Shown here piece after piece: positions 29,043 through 37,145 of a DNA stretch of 64,000 bases. Source of the DNA: Pseudomonas bubulae. GTDB taxonomy: Bacteria; Pseudomonadota; Gammaproteobacteria; Pseudomonadales; Pseudomonadaceae. The translations under genes were made by a program, and so were the position numbers. Position 1 is the stretch's first letter. Each line of letters opens with the position of its first letter. The notes beneath the pieces are model-generated. The model ran no database searches. It was given only the letters and a program-made list of their open reading frames with translations, and was not told where the DNA came from. The DNA is taken from positions 4,625,001-4,689,000 of the forward strand of contig NZ_CP146077.1 of the NCBI RefSeq assembly GCF_037023725.1. The letters run 5' to 3'.

Positions 29043-29822
29043 ATGCGCAATACAGTAATGATCCCTGCCCTGTTGGCCCTGAGCGTTGGCCTGGCGGCGT
29101 GCTCGCACCAGCCCAACGTCAACCTGGAAAACGCCAAGACCAACTTCTCGGCCCTGCAAACCAACCCTGAAGCGACCAAGGTTGCAGCGCTCGAAACCAA
29201 GGACGCCAGCGAATGGCTGGACAAGGCTGAAAAGGCTTACCTGAACAAGGAAGACGAGTCCAAGGTTGACCAGCTGGCTTACCTGACCAACCAGCGTGTG
29301 GAAGTGGCCAAGCAGACCATCGCGTTGCGAACCGCTGAAAACAATCTGAAAAACGCCGGTGCGGCGCGCAACCAGGCCTTGCTCGATGCCCGTGATGCGC
29401 AGATCCAGCAACTCAAAGGCATGAACGCCAAGCAAACCGAACGCGGCACACTGGTGACCTTTGGTGATGTGCTGTTCCAGTTCGGCAAATCCGAGCTGCA
29501 ACCCAACGGCATGCGCAATATCAACACCCTGGCCGAATACCTGCTGCAGAACCCGGACCGCAAGGTGATTGTCGAGGGTTACACCGACAGTGTCGGTTCG
29601 GCGGCTTTCAACCAGACCCTGTCCGAGCGCCGTGCCGAGTCGGTGCGTAATGCACTGGTGCGCAAAGGCGTAGACCCTACCCGCATCGTGGCGCAGGGCT
29701 ATGGCAAAGAATACCCGGTGGCCAGCAACAGCACCGATTCTGGCCGCGCCCAGAACCGCCGCGTTGAAGTGACCATCTCCAACGACAACCAGCCGGTTGC
29801 TCCGCGTTCAACCATGAAGTAA
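29043..29822 (+). CDS. lptF: OmpA-family outer membrane lipoprotein (LptF-like)
   Basis: Outer-membrane lipoprotein with a peptidoglycan-binding C-terminal domain. The 259-residue product has a lipobox (VGLAACSHQ), a helical DUF4398-type N-terminal part (~25-130) and an OmpA C-terminal domain (~140-250) with FQFGKSELQPNG, VIVEGYTDSVGS, LSERRAESVRNALV and the peptidoglycan-contact NRRVEVTI. Length and neighbours match P. aeruginosa LptF, an AlgU-controlled protein linked to envelope stress survival. A clear terminator ends the unit. Confidence 0.88.
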   Translation: MRNTVMIPALLALSVGLAACSHQPNVNLENAKTNFSALQTNPEATKVAALETKDASEWLDKAEKAYLNKEDESKVDQLAYLTNQRVEVAKQTIALRTAENNLKNAGAARNQALLDARDAQIQQLKGMNAKQTERGTLVTFGDVLFQFGKSELQPNGMRNINTLAEYLLQNPDRKVIVEGYTDSVGSAAFNQTLSERRAESVRNALVRKGVDPTRIVAQGYGKEYPVASNSTDSGRAQNRRVEVTISNDNQPVAPRSTMK

Positions 29823-29828
29823 GACATG

Positions 29829-29868
29829 AAAAAGCCCCGCCTGAGTAATCAGGCGGGGCTTTTTTTTG
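29829..29868 (+). terminator. Rho-independent terminator after lptF
   Basis: AAAGCCCCGCCTGA-GTAA-TCAGGCGGGGC followed by eight T residues, starting seven bases after the stop codon. Confidence 0.95.
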
Positions 29869-29886
29869 CGCAAATATATCTACAAC

Positions 29887-29974
29887 TGTGGGAGCGGGCT
29901 TGCTCGCGATGCAGACAGCGCGGTTCGTCAGGCATACCGAGGCGATTCAATCGCGAGCAAGCCCGCTCCCACAA
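29887..29974. repeat. REP pair (REPIN)
   Basis: Full-length inverted REP cores at both ends (GTGGGAGCGGGCTTGCTCGCG and its complement), between the lptF terminator and the convergent hypothetical gene. Confidence 0.92.
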
Positions 29975-29981
29975 CAGAACG

Positions 29982-30308
29982 TTACTGCTCCAGCTTCGGC
30001 GTTTCCTGGCCCAGGCAACGTACGGCCTGTTTCTTGTTGTTGACCAGCACACCGGTCAGGCCTTTTTGCTCGGTATCGAACAAGACGATGATGCCGTCGA
30101 TGCACTGCGCCACCTGGTTGGCCGGCGTGAGCGAAACCTTATAGTCCTCCCCCGGGATAGTCTTGAGCATGGTGAAGTCGCTGAGCAGCAAGGCGTCCTC
30201 GGGCTTGGCAAAATGCAGGTAACCGTAGTACCACAGGGCGCCCACGGTGCCGATGATGCTGCAGATACCGGTGATGATCAGGGGGATGGCGTTGCGTTCT
30301 TCACTCAT
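29982..30308 (-). CDS. Small membrane-anchored hypothetical protein
   Basis: A 108-residue protein with one N-terminal TM segment (IPLIITGICSIIGTVGALWYYGYL, residues 8-31) and a ~75-residue soluble domain with two cysteines (AQCIDGII, VRCLGQE). These could form a disulfide if periplasmic. It overlaps the upstream lipoprotein hydrolase gene by four bases (ATGA), so it is translationally coupled and presumably acts with it. Function unknown. Confidence 0.75.
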   Translation of the reverse strand: MSEERNAIPLIITGICSIIGTVGALWYYGYLHFAKPEDALLLSDFTMLKTIPGEDYKVSLTPANQVAQCIDGIIVLFDTEQKGLTGVLVNNKKQAVRCLGQETPKLEQ

Positions 30309-31216
30309 TGTTGGCTCTCGGATTCAAGTTCGGTGTTCGGTGACGCGGGGTAATTGGCAATTTCGCCCAGGCGCCGCACGCCATTGAAATGTTGCGGGTC
30401 ATCCAGGTAACGCAGCATTACCTGACGCCAGGTCGGGTCGGCAAACGTCTGAACATGGCCGCCACGGGTCAGTTGCAGCACCTTGGGCGGTGGCGCAGCC
30501 TGGTACAGGCGCAGGCCATTGGAAAGCGGCACGATGGGATCATCGAGGCTGTGGAAGATCAGCATCGGCGTGTCGCCCATGTTCGGTATCGCGTAAAGAG
30601 CACTGTCGGCATCCGGTACCAGCCAGGACAGCGGCACCTGCAGCGGCCAGGTCAGCCAGGACGTACTCAGGGCAAATTGCCCCACTTCGCGGTAACTGGC
30701 CGGCACGCCATCGAGCACCACCGCCTTGACTCGCGCGCGCTGCTGCGGGTGCTCGCTCAGGTAGTGGATGCCCATGGCGCCGCCCAGGCTTTGCCCCAGC
30801 ACAATCAGCGGCAGGCCCCGGGCTTGCGGCTCATGCTGCAACCAGTCAAAAGCGGCATCGATGTCCTGATACACCGCCGGCAGCCCGGGCTCTCCTTGGG
30901 ACAGGCCGTAACCGCGATAGTCGAGCATCAGCACTTGATAACCCTGCTCCGGCAACCAGGCAGTGGCGCCGAGATGGTAAGCCAGGTTGCCGCCATTGCC
31001 GTGCAGATGCAGCACCGTGCCCTTGAGCGGCACGCCTTTCTTGGCCGGTAGCCACCAACCGTGCAGGCGCGTGCCATCGGCGGCAGTCAGGGTGACATCG
31101 CTATAATCCAGGCCAGCGGCCTTCGGGGTAACCGGCTGGCCGGGCTCAGGGTAGAACAACAGGGAACTGCATCCGCTGAGGGTCAACAGCAGGCAGAGTG
31201 CAGCCAGGGTTTTCAT
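30305..31216 (-). CDS. Alpha/beta hydrolase lipoprotein
   Basis: A 303-residue envelope hydrolase. Lipobox LLLTLSGCSSLLFYP; oxyanion and core motif HLHGNGGN; nucleophile elbow VLGQSLGGAMG (Ser in GxSxG); acid in FHSLDDPIVP; His in RGGHVQTFAD. The complete triad suggests activity on an ester or thioester, substrate unknown. Similar lipoproteins in the YfhR/Bem46 group are annotated only as serine peptidase S9-like. It heads a two-gene unit with the small membrane protein. Confidence 0.85.
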   Translation of the reverse strand: MKTLAALCLLLTLSGCSSLLFYPEPGQPVTPKAAGLDYSDVTLTAADGTRLHGWWLPAKKGVPLKGTVLHLHGNGGNLAYHLGATAWLPEQGYQVLMLDYRGYGLSQGEPGLPAVYQDIDAAFDWLQHEPQARGLPLIVLGQSLGGAMGIHYLSEHPQQRARVKAVVLDGVPASYREVGQFALSTSWLTWPLQVPLSWLVPDADSALYAIPNMGDTPMLIFHSLDDPIVPLSNGLRLYQAAPPPKVLQLTRGGHVQTFADPTWRQVMLRYLDDPQHFNGVRRLGEIANYPASPNTELESESQQ

Positions 31217-31243
31217 CAGAACGATTCGCCTGAACGAGTGAGT

Positions 31244-31330
31244 GTGGGAGCGGGCTTGCTCGCGATGGCATCGACGCGGTTCAACTGAAACACCGCAGCG
31301 CCTGTATCGCGAGCAAGCCCGCTCCCACAG
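31244..31330. repeat. REP pair (REPIN)
   Basis: Standard inverted REP cores between the hydrolase start and the DUF1704 gene end; read through by any minus-strand transcript from the upstream operon. Confidence 0.92.
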
Positions 31331-31333
31331 GGT

Positions 31334-32611
31334 TCACAAAATGTTGGAGTAATCCGCTTCGATACGGTCAAGGCTCAAATGGTTGAGGAAGTTGCTGAAG
31401 CACATCCAGGCCGAGAGCGCGTTCATGTCGCGGAACTGGTCCGGCAGGTACTTGGGCGCTACCACCAGGCCTTCATCCACCAACTGACGCAGGGTTCGCA
31501 TGTCCTCCAGGGTGGTCTTGCCACAGAACAGCAGCGGCACTTGTTCCAGCTTGCCTTTACGTACGGCCAGCTGAATGTAGTTGTAAACCATGATGAAGCC
31601 CTTGAGGTAGGACAAGTCTTTGGTGAATGGCAGTCCATTTGGCACCGACCCACGGAAAACCCGACTCGCGTTGCCATAACTTTCTGGCATCTCGAAGCCT
31701 TGCTCGCGGAAAAACTCGTACACCTGCATGAAATCTGCGCCCTCCTCCACCATATGGATGGCGCGGGTTCGGTTGGTCAGTTTGCGCAGGCGACTGGGGT
31801 AGGAGGCAAAGGTGATGATTTCCATCAGGATTGCCAGGCCTTCCTGGGTCACGGTGGAAGAAGGCGGCCCCTTGGACAGGAAGGTGCAGATCGGCTGGTT
31901 CAGGCCATTGAGCGTGGTGCCCACATGCACCAGCCCTTCGTGGACTTCGAGGGCGCGCACGTCGCGTTCGTTGAACATCGCATCGGTACGGATCTTGATG
32001 TAATCGGCACCCGCCGCCGCATCTGCCACGATACCGTCGGACTCGAACACGCGGATGGTTTCTTCAGCCTCGCCAAACACCTTGTTCAGGCGGCTTTGCA
32101 GCAGATTCACGGCATCCTTGGCGGTCAGGATCTTGGCTTCGTCCTTGAGCGCCCCGCGCCCGTCGATGTTGTCCAGGTAATCGGACATCATCAGGCCCAG
32201 GTCAGCCAGGGTCGGATCGCCAGCATGAAACGCATCGGAAGCGGCGCCATACAGCTCCTGGGAAATAAGCCCGAAATCCTCGGTGCCACGTGCTTCGAGC
32301 ATGCGCACCACCATGCGGTATTCCTTGCACATGCGCCGCATGATCTGCCCGACCGGGTTGAATTGCCCCAACTGGCGGGTGATATCCCGCTCGATGTTCT
32401 GGAACTCGGACTTCACCGCCGCCGAATCAAAAGCCAGTGGCCGGCCCAGGTAATAGTCGCGATCAACTGCAGGCATGGCCTTGCCTTTGGCCTTTAAAAA
32501 GCCCTGGCGGATGCTGTCATCCCACTTCACCGCATCCAGCACGCGGATCGGTGTCTGTGCCAACACGATGCGGTCAGACAAGGTGCGTATCGTGCGCTGG
32601 TAGTCGTCCAC
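31334..32611 (-). CDS. DUF1704 putative zinc peptidase (HExxxH, QEGLA)
   Basis: A 425-residue cytosolic protein often annotated 'flavohemoglobin expression-modulating QEGLA motif protein'. Seen directly: an HExxxH site (EVHEGLVHVG, near residue 225) and, ~30 residues later, TQEGLAILMEI, which supplies the further Glu ligand. The family is DUF1704, the same fold group as the eukaryotic MATCAP/KIAA0895 tubulin tyrosine carboxypeptidases, which use HExxxH. By that homology a metallo-carboxypeptidase activity is likely here; the bacterial substrate is not known to me. It lies 25 bases after a lipoprotein gene that follows a tetR gene, probably one operon. Confidence 0.8.
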   Translation of the reverse strand: MDDYQRTIRTLSDRIVLAQTPIRVLDAVKWDDSIRQGFLKAKGKAMPAVDRDYYLGRPLAFDSAAVKSEFQNIERDITRQLGQFNPVGQIMRRMCKEYRMVVRMLEARGTEDFGLISQELYGAASDAFHAGDPTLADLGLMMSDYLDNIDGRGALKDEAKILTAKDAVNLLQSRLNKVFGEAEETIRVFESDGIVADAAAGADYIKIRTDAMFNERDVRALEVHEGLVHVGTTLNGLNQPICTFLSKGPPSSTVTQEGLAILMEIITFASYPSRLRKLTNRTRAIHMVEEGADFMQVYEFFREQGFEMPESYGNASRVFRGSVPNGLPFTKDLSYLKGFIMVYNYIQLAVRKGKLEQVPLLFCGKTTLEDMRTLRQLVDEGLVVAPKYLPDQFRDMNALSAWMCFSNFLNHLSLDRIEADYSNIL

Positions 32612-32636
32612 CGGCAGCTTCCTTCAGTTAACAGCG

Positions 32637-33185
32637 TTATTTGGCCACACGTTTATAGCGGGCCGCTTCGACAAATACGTCGGAATTGGCCGGGTCATCC
32701 AGATAGGCAAAGACTTCAGCCGACGGGCTTTTGATCAGGGTACCCGTCCCTTCAGCGGTTTCCACCGGCTCACCGTTCAACGCGGACTGGCCAATGGCCT
32801 GCTTGATCTGATCCAGGTCAAGATCGTAGATCACCAGTTCGCCGTTATCGGTCAGCTCAAATCCGCTGAGGGTATGGTTGCCGCCCAGTTTGGCCGGTAT
32901 CGCGGCCGAGGCATACCAGCGGCTGCCGTGGCGGGCGACGATAAAGACATAGCGCTCACGGGCCTTGGGTTCGCCCTTGGGGTAAACGACGGCCTGGTAG
33001 CGTGTTTTGTCGATGGCACTGATATCGAGATTGCGCGCCTGGCCCCAGGCATCCTTGCTGACCCATTTGCCCAGCAGCTGTTTGGGTGCCGGCTGCGCCT
33101 CGATCGGGGCCTGGCTGAAGGTCACGAGACAGCCGTTCAACATCAAAAACGACAATGCCATAAGCATCACGCGCCAAACTTTCAT
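32637..33185 (-). CDS. Lipoprotein of unknown function
   Basis: A 182-residue protein with a lipoprotein signal (MLMALSFLMLNGCLVTF; Cys19). The mature domain is beta-rich with a WVSKDAWGQARNLDISAID start and a YVFIVARHGSRWYASAAIPAK core, and ends with a basic patch (AARYKRVAK). No enzyme motif. It sits between a tetR gene (12-base gap) and the DUF1704 gene (25-base gap). Confidence 0.8.
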   Translation of the reverse strand: MKVWRVMLMALSFLMLNGCLVTFSQAPIEAQPAPKQLLGKWVSKDAWGQARNLDISAIDKTRYQAVVYPKGEPKARERYVFIVARHGSRWYASAAIPAKLGGNHTLSGFELTDNGELVIYDLDLDQIKQAIGQSALNGEPVETAEGTGTLIKSPSAEVFAYLDDPANSDVFVEAARYKRVAK

Positions 33186-33197
33186 GCCTGCATCCTT

Positions 33198-33902
33198 CTA
33201 TAGAGCGGCCAACACCAAGTGCATGTAACGCGTAAGAATAGCCAGACGGTCGTCATCCGCCTCGGGCTGCGCGCCATCAAGTAGGGCCTGATATTCCATC
33301 CGACCGATAATCGCCGTCAAGACTTTGGCATCCTGCTGAGGTTGTGTGGAGCCTAGCACTTCGAAGATCTGCCCGGCACCCTGCAGGAAAATCTGCTGAT
33401 GGGCACGTACCAGCACCGCCAGCCGCGGGTTGATCAATGCGGCCTGATGAAAAGCTTGCTCGGCCATCAACTGGTCGCGGCGGGTGAGCAGTTGGCGCTG
33501 AAGGTAATCGGCGGTCATCCGTGCAATATCATCGGCCAGCAGCCCCCGCGCCCGGTGGCTGCCATCGCCCTGGGCCATCATTTCCCGCAACTTGCCTTCG
33601 GTGCCCTGCCACAACTTGGCCATAAAGGCCGCACTGCGCTCCACATACTGGGCGAAGGTGTCGTTGATCAGGTCATCGATATCCTTGAAGTAATACGTGG
33701 TTGCCGACAACGGCACCCCCGCTTCGGCGGCCACCGCCCGATGGCGCACGCCCCGCACGCCGTCGCGTATGACGATGCGCATGGCAGCATCGAGAATCAA
33801 CTGGCGGCGCTGCTCGCTGCCATGCCGGCTGGCCTTGCGACCCTGGTATTCGACACTTTGGGCAAGCGCCACCGCAACATTTGCTGCGCCTTGAGGAGGC
33901 AT
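33198..33902 (-). CDS. TetR-family regulator
   Basis: A 234-residue TetR regulator; ATG 33902 has AAGGA upstream. Helix-turn-helix in GVRGVRHRAVAAEAGVPLSATTYYFKDIDDLI (~residues 48-80). The C-terminal domain is a long helical bundle with a VLARAHQ-like VLVRAHQQIFLQGAGQ segment. As first gene of a tight three-gene minus-strand run it probably autoregulates the lipoprotein and DUF1704 genes; the inducer is unknown. Confidence 0.87.
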   Translation of the reverse strand: MPPQGAANVAVALAQSVEYQGRKASRHGSEQRRQLILDAAMRIVIRDGVRGVRHRAVAAEAGVPLSATTYYFKDIDDLINDTFAQYVERSAAFMAKLWQGTEGKLREMMAQGDGSHRARGLLADDIARMTADYLQRQLLTRRDQLMAEQAFHQAALINPRLAVLVRAHQQIFLQGAGQIFEVLGSTQPQQDAKVLTAIIGRMEYQALLDGAQPEADDDRLAILTRYMHLVLAAL

Positions 33903-33940
33903 CACAGATTCCTTCTGAATTGAGCGGCGTTACCGAAACT

Positions 33941-33992
33941 GTGGGAGCGAGCCTGCTCGCGAAAGCCACCTTCACGAGCAGGCTCGCTCCCA
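33941..33992. repeat. Short REP pair (variant core)
   Basis: GTGGGAGCGAGCCTGCTCGCG and its inverse separated by about ten bases, a compact version with the GAGCCTGCTC core variant, upstream of the tetR gene. Confidence 0.88.
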
Positions 33993-34032
33993 CAAACTCT
34001 CCTGATTATTCTGCTGGCTGCATGCCAGGCAA

Positions 34033-34060
34033 TAAAAAGCCGCCTTTAACGGCGGCTTCT
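34033..34060 (-). terminator. Rho-independent terminator after lysS
   Basis: On the minus strand AGCCGCC-GTTAAA-GGCGGCT followed by TTTTATT, 13 bases beyond the lysS stop. Confidence 0.9.
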
Positions 34061-34072
34061 TATTCTGCATCG

Positions 34073-35575
34073 TTACGCTTGCGGGCGCATATGCGGGAAC
34101 AGGATAACGTCGCGAATCGACGGTGAGTTGGTCAACAACATCACCAGACGGTCGATACCGATACCTTCACCGGCAGTCGGCGGCATGCCGTATTCCAGGG
34201 CGCGGACGAAGTCGGCATCGTAGTGCATGGCTTCGTCGTCACCGGCGTCCTTGTCGGCTACCTGTGCCATGAAGCGCTCTGCCTGGTCTTCTGCGTCATT
34301 AAGCTCGGAGTAGGCGTTGGCGATTTCACGGCCACCGATGAACAGCTCAAAACGGTCAGTAACGTTCGGGTTCTCGTCGTTGCGACGGGCCAGCGGCGAC
34401 ACTTCGAACGGGTACTGGGTAATGAAGTGCGGTTGCTCCAGCTTGTGCTCGACCAACTCTTCGAAAATCATCACTTGCAGCTTGCCCAGACCTTCGAAGC
34501 CCAGCACCTTGGCGCCGGCTTTCTTGGCGATGGCGCGAGCCTTGTCGATGTCGTTGAGGTCGTCAGCGGTCAGCTCGGGGTTGTACTTGAGGATCGAGTC
34601 GAATACCGACAGACGCACAAACGGTTCGCCAAAGTGGAACACCTTGTCACCGTACGGTACGTCTGTAGTGCCCAGAACCAGCTGCGCCAGTTCACGGAAC
34701 AGCTCTTCGGTCAGGTCCATGTTGTCTTCGTAGTCGGCGTAAGCCTGGTAGAACTCCAACATGGTGAATTCAGGGTTGTGACGGGTCGACACGCCTTCGT
34801 TACGGAAGTTGCGGTTGATCTCGAACACTTTCTCGAAACCACCCACCACCAGACGCTTGAGGAACAGTTCCGGCGCGATGCGCAGGTACATGTCCATGTC
34901 CAGGGCATTGTGGTGGGTTTCAAACGGCTTGGCCGCAGCGCCACCCGGGATGGTTTGCAGCATCGGCGTTTCGACTTCCAGGAAGTCGCGTGCCATCAGG
35001 AAGCTGCGAATGTGGGCAATCACTTGCGAACGTACACGGAAGGTGTGACGCACGTCTTCGTTAACGATCAAGTCAACGTAACGCTGGCGATAGCGCTGCT
35101 CGGTGTCGGTCAGACCGTGGTGCTTGTCCGGCAGCGGACGCAGGGATTTGGTCAGCAGGCGCACGCTGGTCATTTCAACGTACAGGTCACCTTTGCCGGA
35201 GCGGGCCAGGGTGCCTTCAGCGGCAATGATGTCGCCCAGGTCCCAGGTTTTTACTTCGGCCAGGGTTTCTTCCGGCAGGGTCTTGCGGTTGACGTAGACC
35301 TGGATGCGACCGGTCATGTCCTGGATCACCATGAACGAGCCACGGTTAAGCATGATGCGACCGGCAACCTTCACCGGAATGGCGGCTTCGGCCAGCTCTT
35401 CCTTGGACGCTTGCGCATACTTCTTCTGCAGGTCAGCGCAGAGGCTGTCACGGCGGAAGTCATTCGGGAAGGCATTGCCCTTGGCACGCACGGCAGCAAG
35501 CTTTTCCTTGCGCAGGGCGATCAGGGCATTTTCTTCCTGTTGCAGGTCTTGCGGGTCGAGTTGTTGGTCGCTCAT
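34073..35575 (-). CDS. lysS: Lysyl-tRNA synthetase, class II
   Basis: Charges tRNA-Lys. The ATG at 35575 ([15 protein letters not shown]) gives 500 residues; the frame continues open upstream but without a plausible start. An OB-fold anticodon-binding domain (~65-175: [25 protein letters not shown]) precedes a class II core with motif 2 ([23 protein letters not shown]) and motif 3 ([12 protein letters not shown]). It follows prfB by 112 bases, the usual prfB-lysS operon. That gap holds a hairpin (CCCCGCC-TTGC-GGCAGGGG, 35605-35627) that may process or attenuate the transcript. Confidence 0.97.
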   Translation of the reverse strand: MSDQQLDPQDLQQEENALIALRKEKLAAVRAKGNAFPNDFRRDSLCADLQKKYAQASKEELAEAAIPVKVAGRIMLNRGSFMVIQDMTGRIQVYVNRKTLPEETLAEVKTWDLGDIIAAEGTLARSGKGDLYVEMTSVRLLTKSLRPLPDKHHGLTDTEQRYRQRYVDLIVNEDVRHTFRVRSQVIAHIRSFLMARDFLEVETPMLQTIPGGAAAKPFETHHNALDMDMYLRIAPELFLKRLVVGGFEKVFEINRNFRNEGVSTRHNPEFTMLEFYQAYADYEDNMDLTEELFRELAQLVLGTTDVPYGDKVFHFGEPFVRLSVFDSILKYNPELTADDLNDIDKARAIAKKAGAKVLGFEGLGKLQVMIFEELVEHKLEQPHFITQYPFEVSPLARRNDENPNVTDRFELFIGGREIANAYSELNDAEDQAERFMAQVADKDAGDDEAMHYDADFVRALEYGMPPTAGEGIGIDRLVMLLTNSPSIRDVILFPHMRPQA

Positions 35576-35687
35576 GTCTTTAAAAATTCCATCACAGTTC
35601 TGTTGCCCCCGCCTTGCGGCAGGGGGAAGCGGGCTTTGGCGCACCCTCTGGGCATCGCACTGGCTTCGCACACGTTTTGTTGCCGAC

Positions 35688-36783
35688 TTACAGCCCTTGT
35701 TTCAGGCTGGCTATCAGGTATTCGTCGATATCGCCGTCGAGCACCTTGTCGCAGTCGCTGCGCTCGATATTGGTACGCAAATCCTTGATCCGCGAGGCGT
35801 CGAGAACGTACGAGCGGATCTGATGACCCCAGCCGATGTCCGACTTGGTGTCTTCCAGGGCCTGGGAAGCGGCATTGCGCTTCTGGATTTCCTGCTCGTA
35901 AAGACGCGCCCGCAGCATTTTCATCGCGGTGTCTTTGTTCGCATGCTGGGAACGTTCGTTCTGGCAGCTCACCACGGTATTGGTCGGCACGTGAGTGATA
36001 CGTACGGCCGAGTCAGTGGTGTTTACGTGCTGACCACCCGCTCCGGAGGAGCGATAGGTATCGATCCGCAGGTCAGAGGGGTTGATGTCGATTTCGATGT
36101 TGTCATCGATTTCCGGCGAAACGAATACAGCCGAAAACGAGGTATGACGACGGTTGCCCGAATCGTACGGGCTTTTGCGTACCAGACGATGGACGCCAAT
36201 CTCGGTGCGCAACCAACCAAATGCGTATTCGCCTTTGATATGAACGGTTGCACCCTTGATACCGGCAACTTCACCGGCGGACAGTTCCATGATGGTGGCA
36301 TCGAAGCCGCGCTTGTCGGCCCAACGCAAATACATCCGCAGCAGGATATTGGCCCAGTCTTGCGCTTCGGTGCCACCGGAGCCAGCCTGGATGTCCAGGT
36401 ACGCGTTGTTGGCATCCATCTCACCACTGAACATGCGGCGGAATTCGAGTTTTTCAAGGGCTTCGCGCAGGCGTTCAACTTCAGCGGCCACGTCATCGAC
36501 GGCGCCCTGGTCTTCTTCCTCGGCGGCCATCAACAGCAGGTCTTTGGCATCGGCCAGGCCTGTGTGCATCTCATCGAGGGTTTCAACGATCTGCGCCAGC
36601 AGGGAGCGCTCGCGCCCCAGTTCCTGGGCGTATGCAGGGTTGTTCCAGACACTCGGATCTTCAAGCTCGCGATTGACTTCGGTCAGACGCTCATGCTTTT
36701 GATCGTAGTCAAAGATACCCCCGAATGGTTTCGGAGCGCTCTGACAGGTCCTTGATGCTGTTAAGGATCGGGTTGATTTCCAT
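35688..36783 (-). CDS. prfB: Peptide chain release factor 2, with programmed +1 frameshift
   Basis: RF2 terminates translation at UGA and UAA. The start is ATG 36783 ([16 protein letters not shown]); after 24 codons an in-frame TGA (36711-36709) follows CTT, and the rest of the protein continues in the +1 frame from GAC to the stop at 35688. The joined product is 364 residues, as for other RF2 proteins. Codon-recognition (SPF-type tripeptide region) and the peptidyl-hydrolysis GGQ loop ([20 protein letters not shown]) are present. A single-frame gene call starting at 36569 loses the true N-terminus. Release factor self-regulation follows from the frameshift. Confidence 0.96.
36707..36724 (-). 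promoter_or_regulatory. prfB +1 programmed frameshift signal
   Basis: Minus-strand GGGGGTATCTTTGACTAC: a Shine-Dalgarno-like G run three bases before the slippery CTT-TGA-C. It is essentially identical to the E. coli prfB site. Low RF2 causes pausing at UGA and a shift into the productive frame. Confidence 0.96.
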
Positions 36784-37145
36784 GGCTGGCGGCACTCTCA
36801 GGCGATTTTTACAAAGCCGGGGAGTATACCGTAAACCGAGCGTATCAGCAGCCCGCCTGGCGGGGTTATGTGGCCAGTGACAACAGGTCGCAAGCCTTCT
36901 TCGATGAGCGATACGTCGCACACGATTATGGGCACAGAATTACATCTGAAAGACGAGGCCATCTCAGCCGTACGACAAGTTTGAATACTACATAGGAATA
37001 ATTACCCAATTTGAGAGAAAAGTACTACACGCCAAATAATTGCACTTAAAAACCTGCACCGCTATACCTACAACACACTTACAACACCTGATTCCCTGAT
37101 ACCCACACGCCATATCCGAACAACCAATAATTAAATGGCAGCCCC
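36784..37145. other. AT-rich intergenic region between prfB and the accessory operon
   Basis: A 362-base gap between divergent genes. The prfB-proximal ~120 bases have ordinary composition and must contain the prfB promoter. From about 36930 the sequence becomes A/T-rich with poor codon structure in all frames. Candidate plus-strand promoter elements lie at 37011-37068. A 38-codon open frame at 36868-36984 lacks a ribosome binding site. I see no RNA gene or riboswitch-like fold. Confidence 0.6.
37040..37068 (+). promoter_or_regulatory. Candidate promoter of the accessory operon
   Basis: TTGCAC (37040-37045), 17-base spacer, TATACC (37063-37068), 77 bases before the first ATG. An overlapping alternative is TTGAGA (37011), 18 bases, AATAAT (37035). 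Confidence 0.35.

Noticed and set aside
34223..35788. A 521-codon open plus-strand frame opposite lysS
   Set aside because: It lies entirely antisense to lysS and the prfB end, has no ribosome binding site and biased composition; it is a by-product of high-GC coding sequence.
36868..36984. A 38-codon plus-strand frame ahead of the accessory operon, considered as a leader or precursor peptide
   Set aside because: No ribosome binding site, no conserved precursor features and no radical-SAM, protease or other RiPP maturation gene alongside; chance occurrence is as likely.
36784..37145. Possible FMN riboswitch before the flavin-type operon
   Set aside because: I could not find the conserved FMN-element (RFN) helices or its characteristic loops; the region is A/T-rich and unstructured by eye.
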